Positions 1-8,781 of a DNA stretch of 64,000 nucleotides are shown here, piece by piece. The notes below the pieces were generated by a model. It did not search any database and was not told the origin of the DNA. It saw only the letters and a list, made by a program, of their open reading frames with translations. How positions within the stretch are numbered: position 1 is the first letter of the stretch; the number at the start of each line of letters is the position of its first letter. This DNA comes from Pinus tabuliformis (Eukaryota; Streptophyta; Pinopsida; Pinales; Pinaceae): positions 800,485,119 through 800,549,118 of the forward strand of contig CM062805.1 in assembly GCA_031772625.1 (NCBI GenBank). The letters run 5' to 3'. A program made the translations under genes and the position numbers.

Positions 1-1
1 T

Positions 2-406
2 TATGGTTTGGAAGCAGTGTTGCCCATTGAATGCGAAATCCCATCACTTCAAATGGCTATCAAATTACTTCTAGCTACTTCCAAAGAGGAGAAGCATCTA
101 TTATACTTAGCTAAATTAGATGAGACTCGACGTGACGTTGCAATGGCAATCGAGACTCATGCAAAAAGAATGAAAGCTCAGTATGATTGTAACGTGACCC
201 CTCGTAATTTTTCGGAAGGAGACGTAGTGCTATTATATGATCAAGCTAACGATAAATTAGGTGCTGGCAAATTCGTTCCCATGTGGCATGGGCCCTACAT
301 TGTTAAGCGAAAGCTAGCAAAAGGGGCCTATGAGCTGGTAGATTTTGATGGGGACTCTTTGGGTAAGCCCAGAAATGGACTTTACCTAAAGAGGTATTAT
401 GCTTAA
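2..406 (+). CDS. Integrase C-terminal region of element 0 pol (partial)
   Basis: The frame is open from the window edge to a TAA at 404-406. It encodes the end of a Ty3/gypsy polyprotein and is nearly identical to the last ~134 residues of element 1's polyprotein. It ends with the GPY/F module (WHGPYIVKRKLAKGAYELVD), the C-terminal DNA- or chromatin-binding part of integrase. The real protein starts far to the left, outside the window. No stop or frameshift is visible in the part present. Changes from element 1 are scattered substitutions (for example NCNV-type DCN for DKN), so the two copies are related but not recent duplicates. Confidence 0.9.
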   Translation, partial: YGLEAVLPIECEIPSLQMAIKLLLATSKEEKHLLYLAKLDETRRDVAMAIETHAKRMKAQYDCNVTPRNFSEGDVVLLYDQANDKLGAGKFVPMWHGPYIVKRKLAKGAYELVDFDGDSLGKPRNGLYLKRYYA

Positions 407-559
407 ATGATGGGTATGGAGATTTAGTTAGGTTAGTTATTTCAGTTTTTTGCATAATTTTCTTACAGTCTAGGTCGAGTCTTTCAAATGATCTTGTAAC
501 TCAACCTTCATTTCATCCAACTGGTTGAATGAAATGAAGTTGGGGGGCATGCGCTCTAT

Positions 560-1330
560 CAGTTATGCTTAGGGGGCATCAAGCAAAGTTTTCTCTCTGT
601 TTCAAGCTTGTGAAAAAATGAAACTACTTTGAAGCATAGTTTTTCTCTGTTTCAAGGTTTTGTAAAAATGAAACCTATCTCGAGTCAATTTCAGTTATTT
701 TCAAGACTCGTTAAACTCATGAAAATCCCGAGATTATTTTGCTATTTTTCATTCTCGTAAAACAAATGAAAATGCCAAGTTCTTTTCATCTTTCCTGCTC
801 GTAAATTAAATTGAAAATCGGCCATATGAGTACATTTTTATCATTTTTTCGAACTCATTAAAACTTATGAAAAAGTGAAAACCATGAGTACATTTTTATC
901 ATTTTTTCGAACTAGTTAAAACTTACGAAAAAGTGAAACCTTGGAGTTCTCTTTTAAGCCCTTTTCAAACTCCTAAAATATGAAAAGATTGCCGAGCGTT
1001 TCTTTTACACTCGTTAAAACGGAATTAAAAGACGGTCCCCTTATAGCTCTTTTCTGACCGTAAAAACATGAAAAGATTGCCGGGTTTTTGTCGTTTCAAA
1101 CTCGATACGGAAATAAAACGACGTGTCCTTGATCACATACCTTGGTCGCAAGACTAAGCGGTTCTCTCAGGTATTATTTTATACTTTTTCGGGCTTGGGA
1201 GACACAACTTTACGAAAAAGTTCAACCTGGAGTCTTCTTATGTTTTTTCAGACTCTCTAAAAATGAAAAACGCCGAGTTTCTCCTATACTGGACTCGTTA
1301 AAATTTCACAGTAAAGGACCTGTTCGATTA
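560..1330 (+). repeat. Hairpin array, element 0
   Basis: A succession of ~40-50 nt units. Each has a short inverted repeat with its own stem sequence around a recurring loop motif of the form ACTCGTTAAAA. An example is GTCGTTT (1090-1096) with AAACGAC (1116-1122). Short CGAG/CTCG pairs link neighbouring units. The same design appears in the equivalent place in elements 1 to 4. Confidence 0.6.
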
Positions 1331-1407
1331 CAAATAGGAACGGACCACTCCTTCTTAGGGTTCGAATCAAAACTAAGTTGGACTCATCCGAAGGATGAGC
1401 TTATAAT

Positions 1408-1455
1408 CAAGCATATGTTATCCTCCTCAAGCTTGTAAAAAATAAAGAGGTACTT
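1408..1455 (+). promoter_or_regulatory. Conserved 3'-region block (element 0 copy)
   Basis: This stretch (CAAGCATATGTTATCCTCCT, then CAAGCTTG and AATAAAGAGGTACT) is almost unchanged in five elements whose surroundings have diverged: 1408, 5678 (minus), 19630 (minus), 27958 and 60230. It has no open frame of note. A cis-acting role in replication, packaging or 3' end formation is inferred. Confidence 0.55.
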
Positions 1456-2491
1456 GCCAGAAATGGTGGGGGAAAAGAGAGAAAAATGAGCCCATTTGTT
1501 ATCCTTTGTCTCAAAAGAAGCCTTATTACCACTCTTGAACACGACACTTTTCATTCACCTGGGTTGGGAAATCCTTTGCCTCACAGTTGATCAAACCACA
1601 TTGAAAGCCTTTAGCCGAGTATTAACTTTGGGTCAAATGTTACCAAGCCATCTGTCGTGTCGTTATGTGTTCAAGAGGTCTCTGCAATAAACATTCATCT
1701 GCAAAATACTCGTCATCCATTTTGACCATCCCTGAGTCAGTCGTTACAGCTACATTTATTTAACTTGATCTATGATTTCGTGTTGTGGGCTTGCCTGCAA
1801 CGGGTCGATTTCTATCGACATCAGCACATTATCTAGAAAGATGACCTAGGAATCGTCAGTACCTTGAAGTCTGCATGCATCAATGGCAGGTTTCTCGCCT
1901 TTGACGACAGTTTACATCATTGACTTTCGATCGAAGGATTCCGTGAAATGTTCGACATCAACTCATTCATTCACATCTCATGGATTGTACTGGGTACTTT
2001 AAGAACCATTGACATCACTGGTGGTCTCTCTCATGCTTGTTAACAGTTTACATCATTGACTGGTAATCAAGTGGTTTCTACCATGTTCGACATCAACTCA
2101 TTTATTCGCATGGATAGAATCGTACCTGTTCGGGAAGTAGAAATGAAGACCCTGGATCTAGTTTCCACCATCCAGGCTGCGAGGAGTTTTGTATTCATTA
2201 TACAGTAGACTAATCATAAACAGATGGTTGCGTCCATACTGTGTCTACAAAAGTCTATGATTATGATGTACTGTAGAATCATTCCTGTATCGAAACAGTA
2301 GATAGTCAATTAGTTAAAGTTTTCAATCTGAGTATGGGAATGCCTACCTCAGTGATGATATGATCTTATATATGTATTTTGTGTTGAATACTTGCAGGTT
2401 CCGACTGGGCTCTCCACAAGATAATCCTTGAAATGATAAAGTACTTCACCCTTCCTAGATGATATGAAACCCTAATCTACTACAGGCTTCG

Positions 2492-2508
2492 CACTTTAGG
2501 GGGCAATC
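2492..2508 (+). promoter_or_regulatory. Polypurine tract of element 0
   Basis: CACTTTAGGGGGCAATC directly precedes the TG of the 3' LTR. This is the expected place for plus-strand priming. The same sequence precedes the 3' LTR of element 1. Confidence 0.8.
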
Positions 2509-3521
2509 TGTTACACTAAAATTTGTCACCATGACTATTTGAAGTTAGTATGGCTCCATCAACTGTCATACTATCCTCCTTGACAAGCCTCATACCTCTG
2601 CTCTCCATGTCAAACTCCAAGAAAGAGAGAAAGTCATTAAAAATCTATATATATCTGGGTACGCAGTTTCTCTTAGCCTTACCTGCGTGTACGCACTCCA
2701 AGTTCACAATACCTGCGTACTTGTACGCTTTGTATGTAAAGAAATGGGTGCGTACTCCTGTAAAGGTCAAAAGGCGCAAGTTTCACTCCAAAAAAGTTAC
2801 TTGTGGTCATTTCTAGAGCATTCTAGAAGCTTGTTTGACATGTATGAAGCGCCTCCAGATGGTTCATGTATCCCTACCAAAGAGGAACTTATCCCATCAA
2901 GAGGGGAGATATCCCATCCAAAGAGGGGCTTATCCCATTGATGGTGGACCTGAATAACTTCCTCTAGAGCACTATAAATACAGGCATTGGGCCAGAGGGA
3001 GGGGAGGTTGAAAGATGAACATTCCTAAGGGTAGATGCTGCTGGAATTAGGACTCCCTTGTAAAGCTTGAGAGGAGAGATTCCCATCCTTTCCTAGCCTT
3101 ATTTGAGAGTGGGTGAGCTGATCAAAGTAAAGGAAAACTCTTGCTGGACCCTAGGAGGGACTTGCACAACACCAAGGCTCAGGTTGTAATGGTTCCTTTT
3201 GTTACCTTTTAATACAAGTGAACTTATTTTTCTCAACAGATTGTTATTCATGGTTTGTTTCATATACTCCTTGGTCTGTATGATGGATATGTATTGTTTT
3301 ATGAGTTTATCAGGTGCTATTTAATCTTTTGGCTTGTTAGTGAATGCAGGTTTCGAAGAGAAGGAGGAGCTCATCCGGATCGGCGAGGCTGGACTACTAC
3401 AAAGCGTTGGACTAAAGGTATGTTAAAGATCCCCTGATTACTTGTACTTGCAATGCATGTTTAGGGAAAGGTAGGATTTATTTGTCTTGTTGGTCACTAG
3501 AAAGCTTTTGCTTCTAGGGAG
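2509..3521 (+). repeat. Element 0 3' LTR, left part
   Basis: Starts TGTTACACTAAAA after the polypurine tract. It contains a TATA box (TATAAATA near 2972) and four GTACGC words (2659-2755). It stops at the GGGAG target site of element 1 and resumes at 18970, ending CGCATGACA at 19008. The reassembled LTR is about 1052 bp and aligns along its length with the element 1 LTR, which makes it a related but distinct subfamily. Confidence 0.9.
3517..3521. repeat. Target site duplication of element 1, left copy (GGGAG)
   Basis: GGGAG at 3517-3521 is repeated exactly at 18965-18969, right after the other LTR. A perfect 5-bp duplication supports a complete, unrearranged insertion. Confidence 0.95.
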
Positions 3522-4574
3522 TGTCACACGGAATTGGTCAAGGGTGCGGACACAGCTGACCTTCCTAGAAGTCTAAGACATTCTAATGACAAACAAGACA
3601 AAATGGAGTGATCTTTCTCTAAATACACCTTTTACAACATGAAAACTACAAGTGTTTAGGCTTACCTTATTCCAAAACGCTGTTGTTGTAGTCTGTCCTT
3701 GCCAATCCGGATGAGCTCCTCCTTCAAGTCAATTCCTGCAACCACAAACAATCAAACAATTACCAAGCACTTGCATTTCATATAATAAAACATATATTCA
3801 ACATGCAGACCAAGGAACACATGAAATAACTCATTAACACAAGCTATTGAGAAAAATAAACCAGTTTGTATTAATAACGAAACAAAGAAACTCTTACAAC
3901 CTGGCCTTGGTGTTGTGCAAGTTCCTCCCAGGGTCCATCAAGGGTTTTCCTCTACTTTGACAAAGCTCACCCTCTTCCAAGTAGAATCAAGTAAGACAAT
4001 CTCTCCTCACAAAGGCTCTAATGGAAGACCTAAATCCTGCAGCATTTACCCAAAGAAAATGTATAGCTCCAACCTCCTCTCCCTCTGGCTCAATGTCTTT
4101 ATTTATAGTGCTGTAAAGAGGTTATTCAGGTCCACTATCAATGGGATCATCCCCCTCTTTGGGTGGGATAGCTCCCTTATTGATGGGATAAGTTCCCCCT
4201 TAATAGAGATACATGAACCAACTGGAGGCGCATCCATTTCATCAAACCGACCTCTAGAATGTTCTAGAAGTAACCACAAGTAACTTTTTCAAGATAAAAC
4301 TCGCGCATTTTGCCTTTTACAGAGGGACGCACCTGTCCCTTAACATACAGAGCGTCCATGGACGCAGATTTTGTGAACATGGTCAGCGTCCCCGCAGGTA
4401 AGGCTAGAGAGAACCTGCGACCCCAGAGATAAACATAGTTTTTACAAGACTTTCTCTCTTCTTTGAGTTTGAGATGGATAACAGAGGCATGAGACTTGCC
4501 TAAGAGGGTAGCATGACTGTTGATTTGAGCCATACTAACTGTAAGTAGTCAAGGTGACATTTTTTAGTGTAACA
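3522..4574 (-). repeat. Element 1 3' LTR
   Basis: On the plus strand it runs TGTCACACGG to TAGTGTAACA. A TATA box lies near 4102-4110 on the minus strand (CTATAAATA). Copies of the word GGACGC/GCGTCC lie at 4325-4331, 4352-4357, 4360-4365 and 4386-4392. It is almost identical to 17911-18964. Confidence 0.95.
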
Positions 4575-4591
4575 GATTGCCCCCTAAAGTG
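4575..4591 (-). promoter_or_regulatory. Polypurine tract of element 1
   Basis: On the minus strand the sequence CACTTTAGGGGGCAATC sits directly before the TG of the 3' LTR, at the usual position for plus-strand primer generation. Confidence 0.85.
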
Positions 4592-5650
4592 CGAAGCCTG
4601 GAATAGAGTAGGGTTTTGTAATTCTAGGAAGGGTGAAGCGCTTTATCATTTCAAGGATTGTCTTGTGGATGGCCTGGTTGGAACCTGCAATTTTCAACAC
4701 AAAATACATGGATAAGATTATATCATCACTGAGGTAGGCATTCCCATACTCAGATTCAAAACTTTAACTAATGGACTAACTATTCTGATACAGGAATGAT
4801 CTTGCAGTACATCATTTTTATAGACTTTTGTAGACACAGTATGGACGCAGCCATCTGTTTATGATTAGTCTACATAGATAATGAATACAAAACTCCTCGC
4901 AGCCTGGATGGTAGAAACTAGATCCAGGGTCTTCACTTCTACTTCCCGAATTGGTACGATTCTAGCAATGTGATTAAATGATTCGATGTCGAACATGTTA
5001 GAAACCACTTGATTACCAGTCGATGATGCAAACTGTTAACAAGCGTGAGAGAAACCACCAGTAATGTCAATGGTTCTCAAAGTACCAAGCACAACCCGTG
5101 AAATGTGAATAGATGTTTTGATGTCGAACACTTCACGGAATCCTTTGATCGAAAGTCAATGATGTAAACTGACGTCAAAGGCGAGAAACCTGCCATTGAT
5201 GCATGCAGACTTCAAGGTACTGTCGATTCCTAAGTCATCTTTCTAGATAATGTGTCGATGTCGATAGAAAGCGACCCGTTGCAGGCAAGCCCACAACACG
5301 AAATCATTGTTCAAGTTGAAGAAATGTTGCTGTAAGGACTGACTCAGGGATGGTCAAATGGATGACAAGTATTTTGCAGATGAAAGTTTTTGCTCGCAGA
5401 CCTCTTGAACACATAACGACACGACAGATGGCTTGGTGACGAATAACTCAAAGTTAATCCCCGGAACCCGGTTAAAGACTTTCAAAATGGTTTGGTCAAC
5501 TGTGAGGTAAAAGATTTCCCAACCCAGGTGAATGAAAAGTGTCGTGTTCAAGAGTGGTAATAAAGTTTCTTTTAAGACAAAAGGTGACAAACAGGTTCAT
5601 TCTTCTCTCTTTTCCCCCACCATTTCTGGCAAGTACCTCTTTATTTTTAA

Positions 5651-5678
5651 CAAGCTTGAGGAGGATAACATATGCTTG
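5651..5678 (-). promoter_or_regulatory. Conserved 3'-region block (element 1 copy)
   Basis: Reverse complement of the same 28-nt core as at 1408-1435, followed by AATAAAGAGGTACTTGCC in sense orientation. Identity across the core in elements 0, 1, 3 and 4 (one change in element 2) points to a cis-acting function. Confidence 0.5.
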
Positions 5679-5759
5679 ATTGTAAGCTCATCCTTCGGAC
5701 GAGTCCAACCTAGTTTAAATTCGAACCCTAGGAAGGAGTGGTTCGTTCCTGTTTGTAAT

Positions 5760-6180
5760 TGAATAGGTCCTCTACTGTAAAAGTTTAACGAGTCCAGTAT
5801 AGGAGAAACTCGGCGTTTTTCAATTTTAGAGAGTCTGAAAAAACAAAAGGAGACTCCACGTTGAACTTTTTCGTATATTTGTGTCCCTCAAGCCCGAAAA
5901 AGTATAAAATAATACCTGGGGGAACCGCTTGATCTTGCGACCAAGGAGTACTTTCATAATAGTGTCGTCGACCTGAAAAGTAAAAAGCGATCAAGGACGC
6001 GTCGTTTTATTTCCTTATCGAGTTTGAAACGACAAAAACCCGGCAATCTTTTCCTGATTTTACGATCAGAAAAGAGCTAAAAGGGGACCGTCTTTTAATT
6101 CCGTTTTAACGAGTGGAAAAGAAACACTCGGCGATCTTTTCATGTTTTAGGAGTCAGAAAAGGGCTTAAAAGATGACTCT
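5760..6180 (-). repeat. Hairpin array, element 1
   Basis: Inverted counterpart of the element 0 array. Units combine a variable short stem (for example CTTTTC with GAAAAG) with a loop reading AACGAGT or its complement ACTCGTT. It lies between the PMD promoter and the conserved block. Confidence 0.55.
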
Positions 6181-6333
6181 GATATTTTTGTTTGTGAAAA
6201 AATTACAATTTCCCTCGAAATCCCTTTGTCCTGCACAAAAGCAACACATTACTCATACCTGTTTAAAATAGGCAAAAATACATTCAAAAACATCTTTTCA
6301 TGGTAAAAAATGAACTAATTCATCCAAAAAACC

Positions 6334-6340
6334 TATAAAA
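6334..6340 (+). promoter_or_regulatory. Putative TATA box of the antisense PMD gene
   Basis: TATAAAA lies 131 bp before the first intron's donor. Element 2 has a TATAAAAA at 20306, also 131 bp before the equivalent donor. The conserved spacing in a diverged copy supports an antisense promoter. Confidence 0.6.
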
Positions 6341-6464
6341 AGACCTTTTACCATGTCATTTTTACCGTTTGACTTTGGAGGTTGAAAAAGGAGCTTTTGA
6401 CAAGAAACTTCCCGTGGTTGCTGCGGAAAATCTGACCGTTGGAATCGAACGCCGTCTCATCCAG

Positions 6465-6789
6465 GTATTTTACACATCCTACTCTGCATTTCTATCCGTT
6501 TAGAATCAATTTTTAGGTTTTAGTTTTATTTTTTGGGGGGGTTTTGGTTTTGGAATGCGCCTCTCGGCGGACGCAGGTGCCCTTCGGGTGACCTGCGTCC
6601 CCCGACTTTTTCTCATACGGGAAAACGGTCGGAAGACGCAGCCCGCCTTCAGGCCAGCTGCGTCCGGGCGCCCTGTGCTACAAAGCCGGGGTGCGTCTTC
6701 CGAGAAACGCGCATTTCAAAACCCCAACTCTCTCAAAAAACCACCAAAAATTCCCAAATCAATTTCTAATTGCTATTTTTGATATGCAG
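6465..6789 (+). other. 5'-UTR intron of the PMD gene, with GC-rich hairpin
   Basis: Donor CCAG|GTATTT and acceptor TTTTTGATATGCAG|GG bracket 325 bp before the start codon. Element 2 has the matching donor (20437) and acceptor (20762). Inside is a perfect 10-bp inverted repeat (6569-6578 with 6591-6600) built from the word GGACGCA. Further copies of the word lie at 6635-6640, 6659-6665 and 6692-6697. The intron is on the antisense strand, so splicing of genomic RNA would not remove it. Confidence 0.65.
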
Positions 6790-6799
6790 GGCATTAATC

Positions 6800-8019
6800 A
6801 TGTTAGACTGGAGAGAAAGAGAGCATGTAGAGGAAGATGAAGCTGCAATAAATCATCAACCTTCCCTGGATGCCCTAAGAGCATGCGGATTATACAAATA
6901 TTGGACCATACCGGGCATGAGGGGCCAGGTAAGATTCTTGGAATGGCTGGTTGAGCGATGGAACGTTCAAGAACAATGCTTTTACATAGGAGGGCACCAG
7001 CTCGAGATAGAGCCCTCGGATGTATACTTTCTCACTGGCTTGCCAAACAGAGGTGAGCAACTCAGTCTTGCGGGGACTAGGCCGGGTGGCCAATCCCTTG
7101 ATAGTCTCCGCGAGGATTGGTGCACACGTGGGGCTCACCATTCAAAAGGCATAGAGATAAAACACATCACTCTACCGGAACTCAAAGTCATAGCGTTCAC
7201 GGTTACCAGAATTTGCGGCGCGGCCGCTTTACACATTGCTTCCGGATCCCAAATGCGGATGGCAATTGACTGTTACCAAGGCACCATTTTCAACTGGTGT
7301 GAAGCTGTGTCGGCTCATATGAAGAGCCAACTAACCAAGGCAAAGAACGGACGACTAAAGACTTTTGGATATGGGCCTATAGTCGTGAGCTTTGCCTTGG
7401 AGAGAATTCCAATGCTGATCCCTCAGCAACTCACTGTTGATATCTTGGGTCCTCGGGAGCCAAAGCTGATTCGATGGGTTGCGGTGATGGCCCGGCATCC
7501 TGACGAGGGTGCGACAGTGGTTCGATTCTCAGATAGTTATTTTGACTGGTTAGAGGGCCAGCTTTTTGTGATACAGGACTTTCCGTATGCCGGAATGGAT
7601 TTCAGAGGTGATCCGGACATGGTTCTTCCACAGGGAGAACAATGGGACGACAGAGGTACTTTTATTTTCACAAGTTTCCTAATTATGTATTTTTTGTATT
7701 TTTTATATATATCGTCTCAAAACTAATAGTAAAACTTTTTCAAAATGCAGATGTTGGTCCACAGCGTCCAGCCAACCTCCGGCCTTATGATAGACTACAT
7801 CCAGCTGCACCGGTACCGGCCCCACAGGACGCGGCTGCGGACGTACTAGCTGAGTTGGAGCATGATCTAGAGCGTCTCACGGCAGATATACCTGAGACTA
7901 CTATGGACGACATTCCTATCAGGCTTCAGCGTTTTGTAGTCGCGGTCCCTGGACCGTTTAGGAGATTTTTGCGTAAGGTAGCCCGCGCAGTGGTGTCGTA
8001 CAGAGAGCACCACCAGTGA
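6800..8019 (+). CDS. Plant mobile domain (PMD, aminotransferase-like) protein, antisense within element 1
   Basis: Exon 1 is 6800-7655 and exon 2 is 7751-8019. The intron (GTACTTTTA to AAAATGCAG) keeps phase, giving 374 residues ending at TGA. The start is ATG at 6800, ten bases after the 5'-UTR intron acceptor. The protein has hallmarks of the plant mobile domain family (MAIN/MAIL1 type): HQPSLDALRACGLYKYW near residue 20, FYIGGHQLEIEPSDVYFLTGLP near residue 70 and the GTRPGG loop. PMD proteins act in silencing and genome stability, and retroelement-borne copies are known. The gene runs opposite to pol and converges with the second RNase H. Residues after ~285 are unrecognised and have a basic end. 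Function inside the element is unknown; silencing suppression is only a guess. Confidence 0.82.
7656..7750 (+). other. Second intron of the PMD gene
   Basis: 95 bp, donor GACAGAG|GTACTT, acceptor TTTTTCAAAATGCAG|ATGTT, AT-rich interior. Removing it joins the upstream frame (ending ...WDDR) to DVGPQRP without a shift. Reading through instead gives a short hydrophobic tail and a stop. Confidence 0.75.
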
Positions 8020-8219
8020 TTGACTAGTCACTTTTGTAGTCACATGTGACATTTTTGACTTTTTGTACTATCATTTTGCCGATCATAAGGTGTTTTCAAC
8101 CTATGATCGAAGACGATGTATATATTTTTTGACACACTTCTATCTATATATATCACTATTACCGGCTTATCTTGTTTAACATGTATGATGAAATGTTTTT
8201 AAATTTACTTGCATGATTA
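8020..8219. terminator. Spacer between convergent PMD and RNase H genes, with inverted repeat
   Basis: 200 bp between two stop codons facing each other. It contains GATCATAAGGT (8081-8091) with ACCTATGATC (about 8100-8108), a near-perfect stem with a short loop, and the palindrome GTCACATGTGAC (8039-8050). It may serve 3' end formation for both transcripts; this is inferred. Confidence 0.35.
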
Positions 8220-8636
8220 TTATAAATGTCTGTCCAACACTCGAGAAGCAATTGCATCTGCTAATGTATTCAAAGACCTTGGAATATGTTGATATTCAAT
8301 GTAATCAAATTCACGTTCCAAGAGACGCACTCTCAAAAACAACCTTAATAACACAGGATTTCTAATGGCATAAACTCTATTAAGCTGTAATACAACAAGT
8401 TCAGAATCTAACCTCACTATCAAACGTCGAATTCCAAATGAAATAGATTCGGATAATAATTCAACCACTGCACTGTATTCTGCAATGTTATTCGTTGTTT
8501 GACCGAGGCTTACCCCATGCATAGAAACTAACTCGTCAGAGGGCGAATAGATAACCCAAGCTGCGGAAGAGATATTCCGTGTATTACGACAAGCACCATC
8601 AGCAAATCCAATGTATGTTTGGAGAGGCGTCGACAT
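8220..8636 (-). CDS. Second ribonuclease H (aRNH type), separate frame
   Basis: 138 residues starting at ATG 8636. RNase H degrades the RNA strand of RNA-DNA hybrids during reverse transcription. All catalytic acids are present: FADGAC (Asp ~13), NNIAEYSA (Glu ~53), RLDSELVVLQLN (Asp ~77) and LADAIAS (Asp ~127). The fold-type motifs match the extra 'archaeal-like' RNase H known from plant Tat retrotransposons. It lies 145 bp downstream of the pol stop in its own frame, and a good 3' splice site (TTGATATTGTAG) directly precedes the ATG, so expression from a spliced subgenomic RNA is plausible. Splicing from the GTATTATG at the pol end would not keep frame with pol. It presumably replaces the defective internal RNase H. 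No counterpart is present in element 0. Confidence 0.88.
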   Translation of the reverse strand: MSTPLQTYIGFADGACRNTRNISSAAWVIYSPSDELVSMHGVSLGQTTNNIAEYSAVVELLSESISFGIRRLIVRLDSELVVLQLNRVYAIRNPVLLRLFLRVRLLEREFDYIEYQHIPRSLNTLADAIASRVLDRHL

Positions 8637-8781
8637 CTACAATATCAAGAGTAAAACCAAGATAAGCCAGAATAATGACGAAAAACCACACTCGCTAAGC
8701 TAAGCACACTGACTAAACTAACACACTTGCTAGCTAGAAAGGAAATCTAACCTATCTAAAAATTTCTCCATACCCATCATT

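Larger units (their letters stand above)
407..2508 (+). other. Element 0 3' noncoding region
   Basis: No gene is visible here. Just after the pol stop are two G-runs resembling the polypurine tract (541-549 and 571-578). Then come a hairpin array (about 560-1330), a block conserved in all five Tat-type elements (1408-1455), and ~1 kb homologous to the 3' noncoding region of element 1 (4592-5760, opposite orientation). The element's 3' polypurine tract CACTTTAGGGGGCAATC (2492-2508) abuts the LTR. Short frames in the region look like chance. Confidence 0.75.
1..3521 (+). mobile_element. Element 0: Ty3/gypsy Tat-type retrotransposon, 3' part
   Basis: This is the 3' end of a plus-strand element that enters from the left edge. 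It shows the integrase C-terminus, a ~2.1-kb 3' noncoding region, a polypurine tract and a 3' LTR. The LTR is interrupted by element 1 and resumes at 18970-19008. Unlike element 1 it has neither the second RNase H nor the antisense PMD gene between integrase and LTR. The sequence right after the LTR (AAGTG, 19009-19013) continues element 2 exactly where element 1's own copy reads AAGCG. Element 0 therefore inserted into element 2, and AAGTG is its predicted target duplication; the left copy is outside the window. Confidence 0.85.
4592..6333 (-). other. Element 1 3' noncoding region
   Basis: No gene is visible. The stretch is homologous to element 0 (about 760-2490, inverted) and to element 2 (19009-20305, same orientation). 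It holds the conserved block (5651-5678, minus) and the hairpin array (about 5760-6180, minus). The end nearest 6333 should hold the promoter of the divergent PMD gene. Confidence 0.7.
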
